Shown here: in pieces, positions 1-5,260 of the stretch
Layout of the letters: each line of letters begins with the position of its first letter
How positions within the stretch are numbered: the first letter of the stretch is position 1
Assembly (NCBI GenBank): GCA_016928525.1
Contig: JAFGKO010000356.1
Coordinates: 1 to 22,452, forward strand
Source of the DNA: Anaerolineales bacterium
GTDB taxonomy: Bacteria; Chloroflexota; Anaerolineae; Anaerolineales; Villigracilaceae
DNA: 22,452 nt
Reading direction: 5' to 3'
Translations under genes and position numbers: made by a program
The notes under the pieces: model-generated
The model's input: only the letters and a program-made list of their open reading frames with translations
Database searches by the model: none
What the model was told of the DNA's origin: nothing

Positions 1-30
1 CCACTTCGTTACGGGGTGCTTTGCAAAGAC

Positions 31-58
31 TTCGGAATTCTGTCATCAGGTGTATACT
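31..58 (+). promoter_or_regulatory. Candidate promoter of the KimA-like gene (leaderless start)
   Basis: A -10-like TATACT lies at 53-58, with a weak -35-like TTCGGA at 31-36 and a 16-bp spacer. Transcription from such a -10 box would begin about 7 bases downstream, at or next to the ATG at 66. There is no Shine-Dalgarno sequence at a normal distance from that ATG. Together this suggests a leaderless mRNA. The -10 match is seen in the sequence; promoter activity is inferred. Confidence 0.4.
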
Positions 59-65
59 CACTGAT

Positions 66-1904
66 ATGCTTACCAGGCTAAAAGATCTTCTCATTGGCCC
101 TCCCCTTCCTACTCAACAACTGCACGATAAAAAATTAAATAAAATACGCGCTCTGGCAGCCTTTTCACCGGATGCGCTCTCGTCCATAGCGTATGCCAAC
201 CAGGAAATCTATCTCGGGCTGGTCGTGGCAGGCAGCGCTGGACTTGGGCTGGCCTGGCCGATTGGGCTGGCAATTTCCGGGTTGCTGGTGATTGTTGCGC
301 TTTCGTATTACCAGACCATTCACGGATATTCCTCTGGCGGCGGGTCTTATGTTGTGGCGCGCGAAAACCTTGGGACAATGCCCGGTCTGGTAGCAGGTTC
401 GGCCTTGTTGATCGGTTATTTGTTGACCGCGGCGGTCAGCCTGACGGCCGGGGTGGAGGCGATTGCCTCGGCGATTCCAGCCTTTTGGCCACACCGGATT
501 GTCATTGCCCTCATCTTGCTGACTATCATGACTTTGGCAAATCTACGAGGTTTGCATGAGACCGGGACGCTGATGTCCATGCCAGTGTACCTGTTCCTGC
601 TCGTCTACTTGCCTATGCTGGCATATGGACTGTATCGTTTACTGCTGGATGGCCCTGCGCCATTAGGAGATATCTCCTCGGCGGCGGTTCAGCCTGTCAC
701 CCTGTATCTGGTTCTGCATACATTTTCGGCAGGTTGCACCGCCCTGACAGGTATCGAAGCAATCAGCAATGGTGTGCCAGCTTTTCAGGCTCCGGAAGCA
801 AAGAATGCTGGAAGAACGTTGATCGTGATGGCCGTGCTCATGAGTATCCTTTTTGTGGGAAGCATAGGCCTGACACAATATCTCGGAGTGACTGCCGCAC
901 CGCAGGAGACCATTCTCTCAGCTTTGGCCCGTCGTTTGCTTGGCAATAGCGTGGCATATTACATCATCCAGGCCAGCACCATGTTGATCCTGGCGGTGGC
1001 TGCCAACACCAGTTTTGCCGGGTTCCCGCGCCTGGCGGCCATCCTGGCCAAAGATGGCTTCCTGCCGCGCCAATTTACCGGTCTAGGCGACCGGCTGGTT
1101 TTTGCGAATGGTATCGTGTCTTTGGCAGTAGCTACAGGCGTGTTGATTGTTCTGTTCGGCGGCGACAGCCATTCCCTCGTTCCACTCTTTGCGGTAGGAG
1201 TTTTCCTGGCTTTCACCCTCTCTCAGGCCGGGATGGTGTTGCATTGGCTGCGAGAACGAGGCGCTGGCTGGCGCTTGAAAGCCTTCCTGAATGGGTTCGG
1301 CGCGCTGGCAACGGCTGCAACCGTACTGATTATTGGGTTTAGCAAGTTCCTGGAAGGAGCCTGGATTACCATCCTTCTCATTCCCGCCCTGGTGGTTCTG
1401 TTTTCAAGAATACGCACGCATTACCGGGAAGTGGGGCGAGGGTTGACTCTACACGGCCTGCCACCTTCCCTGAAACCTGCGCCGACGCCGCGGGTTGTGA
1501 TTCCGATTTCTGGCGTGCACCGGGGGATTGTGGATGCAGTGGATTTCGCCCTGGCAATTACCCGGGATGTTACCGCTGTTTATGTCGAACTGGAACCGGG
1601 AGAGGCTGAATCAGTGCAGAAGAAGTGGAAGCTTTGGTGGCCGGACATTCCCCTGGTGGTTGTCCCTTCCCCCTATCGTTCGATCATTCAACCTTTGATC
1701 GATTTCCTGGACGAGACAGACGCAAAACACAACGACGGACAGTTAGCGACCGTCATCCTGCCGGAGTTCATCCCGGCCAAGTGGTGGCAAAGCCTGTTGC
1801 ATAACCAGACCGCCTGGCTGCTCAAGGCCGCCATGTTGTACCGGCGGCGCAGCCGAGGCTTCCAACGCGTGATTATTGATATCCCCTATCATTTGCGGAA
1901 ATAG
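66..1904 (+). CDS. KimA-like APC-superfamily permease (potassium or amino-acid transporter) with C-terminal USP-like domain
   Basis: A 612-residue membrane protein with about 12 hydrophobic segments in the first 450 residues and a soluble tail. The N-terminus (LIGPPLPT, then SPDALSSIAYANQEI and the SSGGGSY loop) is that of the KimA/YdaO branch of the APC superfamily; Bacillus subtilis KimA is a high-affinity K+/H+ symporter controlled by c-di-AMP. The soluble tail (about residues 480-612) resembles a universal-stress-type domain, as in KimA. The ATG at 66 is chosen over the TTG at 21 because it places Asp36 and Tyr43 at the same numbers as in KimA. Tyr118, Thr121 and Ser125 are also kept, but Gly117 stands where KimA has Asp117 (family positions recalled, not aligned here), so the substrate may differ. 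It converges on the DUF2277 gene with a 58-base gap lacking a clear terminator. Confidence 0.85.
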   Translation: MLTRLKDLLIGPPLPTQQLHDKKLNKIRALAAFSPDALSSIAYANQEIYLGLVVAGSAGLGLAWPIGLAISGLLVIVALSYYQTIHGYSSGGGSYVVARENLGTMPGLVAGSALLIGYLLTAAVSLTAGVEAIASAIPAFWPHRIVIALILLTIMTLANLRGLHETGTLMSMPVYLFLLVYLPMLAYGLYRLLLDGPAPLGDISSAAVQPVTLYLVLHTFSAGCTALTGIEAISNGVPAFQAPEAKNAGRTLIVMAVLMSILFVGSIGLTQYLGVTAAPQETILSALARRLLGNSVAYYIIQASTMLILAVAANTSFAGFPRLAAILAKDGFLPRQFTGLGDRLVFANGIVSLAVATGVLIVLFGGDSHSLVPLFAVGVFLAFTLSQAGMVLHWLRERGAGWRLKAFLNGFGALATAATVLIIGFSKFLEGAWITILLIPALVVLFSRIRTHYREVGRGLTLHGLPPSLKPAPTPRVVIPISGVHRGIVDAVDFALAITRDVTAVYVELEPGEAESVQKKWKLWWPDIPLVVVPSPYRSIIQPLIDFLDETDAKHNDGQLATVILPEFIPAKWWQSLLHNQTAWLLKAAMLYRRRSRGFQRVIIDIPYHLRK

Positions 1905-1962
1905 ATAACGAATTTTTGCGTAACTGCTGTTTGAATTCCCCTGCTGCGGGCTTGCCCCCGGT

Positions 1963-2175
1963 TCAGTAAACTGTGCTTTTGGTTTGCAATTGATTGAGCA
2001 ACTTCTCTGTCGCTTCCGCAACCTCAGTTACAGCAGCATCAAAAGCCTCCTGATTGACACGCGAAGGCTTTCGATAACCGCTCACTTTGCGGACGTACTG
2101 CAAGGCAGCCTCTGTGATTTCTTGTTCTGTAGCCTTTCTATCAGGCAGGCGCAGGGGTTTGATACTACGACACAT
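1963..2175 (-). CDS. DUF2277 family small protein
   Basis: A 70-residue soluble protein beginning MCRSIKPLR, with ALQYVRKVSGYRKPS in the middle and a charged helical C-terminus. This opening (MCR-x-I, then an [AE]-rich helix and VRK[IV]SG) is the signature of the DUF2277 family, whose function is unknown; the length is normal for the family. A Shine-Dalgarno AGGA lies about eight bases upstream of the ATG, which supports the start. Its upstream region is occupied by a 67-bp inverted-repeat element. It is codirectional with holB but separated from it by 172 bases, so it may be a separate transcript. Confidence 0.8.
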   Translation of the reverse strand: MCRSIKPLRLPDRKATEQEITEAALQYVRKVSGYRKPSRVNQEAFDAAVTEVAEATEKLLNQLQTKSTVY

Positions 2176-2195
2176 AATTCATCCTGTTTCTTGGT

Positions 2196-2262
2196 TTGAC
2201 AATGTCACATATGCCATATTATTCGAGAGAAGCCCGAATTTTTTCGAATGTGACATTGTCAA
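2196..2262. repeat. Inverted-repeat element A, 15-bp perfect arms each holding an 11-bp odd palindrome
   Basis: The left arm TTGACAATGTCACAT (2196-2210) is the exact reverse complement of 2248-2262, with 37 bases between. Each arm contains an 11-bp odd-length palindrome (TGACA-A-TGTCA at 2197-2207 and its mirror at 2251-2261). The palindrome centres are 54 bp apart. Each arm also contains TTGACA, a good -35 hexamer, facing inward. It sits just upstream of the DUF2277 gene. It could be an operator with two dimer sites or a small dispersed repeat; the sequence alone does not decide. Confidence 0.8.
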
Positions 2263-2287
2263 GTTAGATTAGTTTCTGGTGCAAAAG

Positions 2288-2344
2288 CCTTGCGAAGGTT
2301 GTTCTTTAAAGGCAACCACGCTTTCGGATAACCTTCGCAAGGTT
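2288..2344. repeat. Inverted-repeat element B, 13-bp perfect arms; possible holB terminator
   Basis: CCTTGCGAAGGTT (2288-2300) is the exact reverse complement of 2330-2342. Each arm holds an 11-bp palindrome with a three-base centre (CCTT-GCG-AAGG), and the right arm extends to the 15-base AACCTT-CGC-AAGGTT at 2330-2344, only three bases from the holB stop codon. On the minus strand it lies directly 3' of holB and is followed by CTTTTGC, so it could help end the holB transcript. It has the same layout as element A but a different sequence. Confidence 0.75.
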
Positions 2345-2347
2345 CGT

Positions 2348-3361
2348 TTAAACCTCCGGTAAATCCAACAGCAACACTTCGGCCAGCAACCGCGGGTTGA
2401 CATTGCGCTCCAACCGCTTAAGAGCCAATTCCTGGTCGTGCGCCACACGGCGTGCACCCTCAAGTGTCAGTCGTTCGGCCAGGGACGTGATGCTTTCTAC
2501 CTTGTCTATGTTGGTGATGGAGGCCGCCGCGCCGCTGACGCGCAGCAACACGTCGCGCCAGTATGACAACCAGACCAGCAACGTCTGGCGCATGATATCT
2601 TTATCTTTTGCCAGCTTTTCGGCGTAATTGAACTTTTGCACGCGCGTTGCGGAGAGCAGTCCTGCCAGGTCAGCCAGCCGCTCGGCGCGAAATTCCAACG
2701 CAGATTCATCCTCCAGCAGGCGCAGGGCATAACCCGGTCTCCCGCCCGATACATGCGCGATCAAATGGGCGCTTTCGGCTTCTGCGCCGTGAGATTTCAA
2801 ATGAGCTTCGATGACGTCCACCGGCAACGGCCGCAGGCGTAGAATTTCGCAACGCGAAGTGATGGTTGGCAGCAATTGCTCGGGATTATCGGCGGTGAGG
2901 ATGAGAATAGCGTATTCTGGCGCTTCTTCCAAGGTCTTCAAGAGCGCGTTGGCCGCCCCTTCGCTGGCTTCCTGAAAACGCAAAAAGAGCGCCACCCGGT
3001 ATTTCGCCTGGTAGGGTTTGAGCGCCAGCGTCCGGCGGATTTCGCGCACCTGGTCTACTTTCAAAGTCCCGCCTTCGTTTTCGGCCTGCACGATGGCCAG
3101 GTCCGGGTGTTGCATATTCTCAATTTGCTTGCAGTCGCGGCAAACGCCGCAGGGCTGGCCCGGAGCTGTCGGCTGGGCGCAGTTCAAGGCTTGGGCAAAG
3201 CGCAAGGCCAGGGTCCGCCGCCCCAGACCGGGAGGTCCGCTAAAGAGATACGCATGCCGAACAGTCTCGCGCAGGATGTGCTGCCTGAGCATGTCCACTG
3301 CCCACTCGTGGCCGAGTAAGTCCCAGTTGTTTGTCTTGAGCATTGTCAAAGGGTCAGTCAT
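2348..3361 (-). CDS. holB: DNA polymerase III subunit delta' (clamp-loader ATPase family)
   Basis: A 337-residue protein of the delta'/gamma-tau clamp-loader family, which opens the sliding clamp during replication. Reading from the ATG at 3361: the conserved start (LLGHEWAVDML, then RHAYLFSGPPGLGRRT), a zinc module with cysteines at about 61, 71, 74 and 77, a Walker-B-region helix ending in ALLKTLEEAP, and the SRC sensor motif (TITSRCEI) near residue 169. The Walker A lysine is Arg (GPPGLGRRT), consistent with a delta' subunit that does not hydrolyse ATP. An in-frame ATG at 3343 (giving MLKTNNWDLLG) is an alternative start; neither has a strong Shine-Dalgarno. Longer forms would run into the HEPN gene upstream. 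It is 25 bases downstream of the HEPN gene and may be co-transcribed with it. Confidence 0.9.
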   Translation of the reverse strand: MTDPLTMLKTNNWDLLGHEWAVDMLRQHILRETVRHAYLFSGPPGLGRRTLALRFAQALNCAQPTAPGQPCGVCRDCKQIENMQHPDLAIVQAENEGGTLKVDQVREIRRTLALKPYQAKYRVALFLRFQEASEGAANALLKTLEEAPEYAILILTADNPEQLLPTITSRCEILRLRPLPVDVIEAHLKSHGAEAESAHLIAHVSGGRPGYALRLLEDESALEFRAERLADLAGLLSATRVQKFNYAEKLAKDKDIMRQTLLVWLSYWRDVLLRVSGAAASITNIDKVESITSLAERLTLEGARRVAHDQELALKRLERNVNPRLLAEVLLLDLPEV

Positions 3362-3386
3362 CAGTGCAGTGGTCAGTTCCACATGC

Positions 3387-3776
3387 TCATTGGTTGTTAA
3401 TCCCCAGTTTTTCTCGCACAAAGTCACGAACGCGACTGGCGGACTCAAAGGCCTGTTGGGCCATCTCTGCCGGGACAACCAATCCCGGGTAGCGGATCAA
3501 TACCGCAAATTGTTCGAGGCTTTGCAAGGGTTCACGCAAAACCTCGAATTCACTATCTAGGGTAAGACATAATTCCAGCAAAGGTGCTAATTCGTGGCGT
3601 CGTTCAAACCGAACAAGATTTTCTTGTAAATGCGCTTTAAGATATTTCTCAGCGCACTGTTGGGAATGAAAACAAACCGCGTCAACTATTGGTGATTCTC
3701 TGCCGCGTAAGGTCAAGTCCGCGGCGTCAAAATCGCTTTCCGCCTTGTCCACCCACTCCTTAGCGATTTCGTTCAT
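3387..3776 (-). CDS. HEPN-domain protein (candidate toxin of a HEPN/MNT module)
   Basis: A 129-residue helical protein of the COG2250-type HEPN family. Visible hallmarks: the N-terminal EIAKEWVDKAESDFDAAD helix, FHSQQCAEKYLKAHL, an R-x4-H motif (Arg56 to His61, RFERRH), LIRYPG near residue 94, and an Ala-rich last helix. HEPN proteins are commonly ribonucleases that pair with a minimal nucleotidyltransferase antitoxin, and R-x4-6-H is their catalytic motif. The residue two after the His is Leu, so the HxY tyrosine AMPylated in HepT is not present. The ATG at 3776 is chosen because the family starts with this helix; the start overlaps the end of the nucleotidyltransferase gene by 17 bases, implying translational coupling. 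Toxin activity is inferred; many COG2250 pairs are uncharacterised. Confidence 0.85.
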   Translation of the reverse strand: MNEIAKEWVDKAESDFDAADLTLRGRESPIVDAVCFHSQQCAEKYLKAHLQENLVRFERRHELAPLLELCLTLDSEFEVLREPLQSLEQFAVLIRYPGLVVPAEMAQQAFESASRVRDFVREKLGINNQ

Positions 3777-4128
3777 ACAAAACCTTGCCCTTTTCAGTAA
3801 TATCAATCAAGAACCAATCGCCAAGTTTTTTGCGCCGTTCAATCACTTTGCGAGACCTCACAATAATATCGAGACTAAAGGTAATCCTTGGAAGAGATTT
3901 ATAAATTTCAAGCGACGTTTCTACCTCCCCTTTCGGCGTGTCCATTATCACCAGCAGGTCAACATCGCTCCATGACTGGGGTTCCCCATACGCGTGGGAT
4001 CCAAACAAAAGGATCTCTTCGGGTTCAAATTTTTCGGCGATATGTTTTGCCAGCGCATGAATAGTTCGCATTGGGATGCGCTTGCGTCTGTTAATGGGTG
4101 GAACTGTGAAAGCTGAGGATGTTGTCAT
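3760..4128 (-). CDS. Minimal nucleotidyltransferase (MNT), partner of the HEPN protein
   Basis: A 122-residue protein of the pol-beta nucleotidyltransferase superfamily. It shows the diagnostic Gly43-Ser44 followed by Asp55-x-Asp57 (FGSHAYGEP then SDVDLLVIMD) and a third acidic residue, Asp87, in FSLDIIV, so the metal and nucleotide site looks intact. In known HEPN/MNT modules this protein is the antitoxin and transfers AMP onto the HEPN toxin. The ATG at 4128 is preferred because a perfect TATAAT lies six bases upstream, which would start transcription at the ATG itself; an alternative ATG at 4071 has no ribosome-binding site and would give a 103-residue protein. The pair is followed by holB. 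Confidence 0.85.
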   Translation of the reverse strand: MTTSSAFTVPPINRRKRIPMRTIHALAKHIAEKFEPEEILLFGSHAYGEPQSWSDVDLLVIMDTPKGEVETSLEIYKSLPRITFSLDIIVRSRKVIERRKKLGDWFLIDITEKGKVLYERNR

Positions 4129-4134
4129 GAATCA

Positions 4135-4140
4135 ATTATA
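4135..4140 (-). promoter_or_regulatory. TATAAT -10 box of the MNT-HEPN(-holB) transcript, apparently leaderless
   Basis: On the minus strand a perfect TATAAT is followed by TGATTC and then the ATG of the nucleotidyltransferase gene. Transcription normally starts about seven bases after the -10 box, which would be the A of the ATG. No good -35 hexamer is seen at 16-18 bp; TTGAAT occurs with a 20-bp spacer. The -10 match is seen; the leaderless mRNA is inferred. Confidence 0.5.
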
Positions 4141-4348
4141 CGCGAAATCAACGGCCTGCCATTCAAATCAGCAATCAGCAGGTCTGTTATGCTACAGATT
4201 TACCACAAAGGCTCGAAGTCACACCGTTCGTGCCGCGAGCAGCGGCGGCAAGTCGGTGCGACACCTGTCCCGAGCCGCCGGTGCGGGGGACGGCAAAGAC
4301 ACAAATCAGAAAATTGGTGCCTTCGTGTTTTTGTGTCTTCGTGGTCGC
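4137..4348. repeat. Repeat-bearing spacer between MNT gene and rsgA
   Basis: No coding sequence is supported here. The rsgA-proximal part holds an 11-bp direct repeat with one mismatch (GTGCCTTCGTG at 4317-4327 and GTGTCTTCGTG at 4333-4343) and an inverted repeat AAGACACAAA / TTTGTGTCTT (4296-4305 and 4330-4339). The left edge, ACCACAAAGG near 4202, is an imperfect mirror of the GTGTCTTCGTGGT right edge, so a degraded element of about 145 bp (4202-4345) with a GC-rich core is likely. 'CACGAAGACACAAAGACACGAAGG'-type sequences are a familiar dispersed intergenic repeat in several phyla (recalled). It may also serve as the rsgA 3' end. Confidence 0.55.
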
Positions 4349-5260
4349 TCATTCCTCTCCGGCCCTTAGTCGCAGGTACGAATCGTAGCGCTCGGGATGC
4401 ACCTCGCCTACCTCCACCGCTGCAAGCACCGCGCAGCCCGGCTCGTGGATGTGCGTGCAATCGTTGAACTGGCAGTGCGCCACACGCTCGCGCAGCTCGG
4501 GAAAATAGCCATCGATTTCTTCCGGCTCGGTATCCCACAGCGCCAGCGACTTCCAGCCAGGCGTATCGGCCACAAAACCACCGCCGGCCAGCGGGAACAT
4601 TTGCCGCACCACCGTGGTGTGTACTCCCTTTTTCATGGCTTTGCTGATTTCGCTCACCTCCAGCCCCAATCCAGGCTGCATGGCGTTCAGCAAACTCGAC
4701 TTACCTGCCCCGCTCGGCCCAGCCAGCGCGCTGACCTTGCCTGTCAACGCGGCGCGCAGTTCCTCCATGCCCTGCCCTGTCTTGGCCGAAGCATAGAGGA
4801 TGGAATAGCCGATATCCACGTACAGGCCAAAGATAGACTCTGCTTTTTCCTGCCCGACCAGGTCCACTTTGTTGGCAACGATGACCGCCGGGATTTCCTG
4901 CTTCTCGGCGATGACCAGGAAGCGGTCAAGCATGCGCAATTTCGGAGCTGGACGAGTACAGGCGAAGACGAAGACCGCCTGGTCGGCGTTGGCCAGCAAG
5001 ATTTGCTGGTACTCACCCTGGGGTCGCGGGTCGAGCCGGACGATGGCCTGCTTCCGTTCATCGATTTCCTCGATCATCCCGGAGCCATCTTCCAACAGCG
5101 TGATGCGGACCCGGTCGCCAATGGCCACCAGGTCGCCTGTGCGCGGTCCTCGCTTGAGCTTTCCGCGCAGTTGACAAACGACCGGGCCCAATCCGGTTTC
5201 CACTGTGAAGAAACCAGATTGGGCCCGGATGATCAAACCATCGTGCGCAGACTCGGCCAT
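4349..5260 (-). CDS. rsgA: Ribosome small-subunit-dependent GTPase A (30S maturation)
   Basis: A 303-residue circularly permuted GTPase that releases late maturation factors from the 30S subunit. An N-terminal OB-fold (about 7-70) is followed by the permuted G domain: NKVD (G4) at 130-133, then GPSGAGKSS (G1) at 181-189 and DTPG (G3) at 232-235. The C-terminal zinc module has Cys263, Cys268, His270 and Cys276 (HIHEPGC). All hallmark residues are present and the length is typical. Its ATG directly abuts the stop codon of the upstream penicillin-binding-protein gene (TAAATG), so the two are almost certainly translationally coupled. Confidence 0.95.
   Translation of the reverse strand: MAESAHDGLIIRAQSGFFTVETGLGPVVCQLRGKLKRGPRTGDLVAIGDRVRITLLEDGSGMIEEIDERKQAIVRLDPRPQGEYQQILLANADQAVFVFACTRPAPKLRMLDRFLVIAEKQEIPAVIVANKVDLVGQEKAESIFGLYVDIGYSILYASAKTGQGMEELRAALTGKVSALAGPSGAGKSSLLNAMQPGLGLEVSEISKAMKKGVHTTVVRQMFPLAGGGFVADTPGWKSLALWDTEPEEIDGYFPELRERVAHCQFNDCTHIHEPGCAVLAAVEVGEVHPERYDSYLRLRAGEE

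Noticed and set aside
1905..1962. Terminator between the KimA-like and DUF2277 genes
   Set aside because: Only a four-base CGGG/CCCG pairing without a T run was found.
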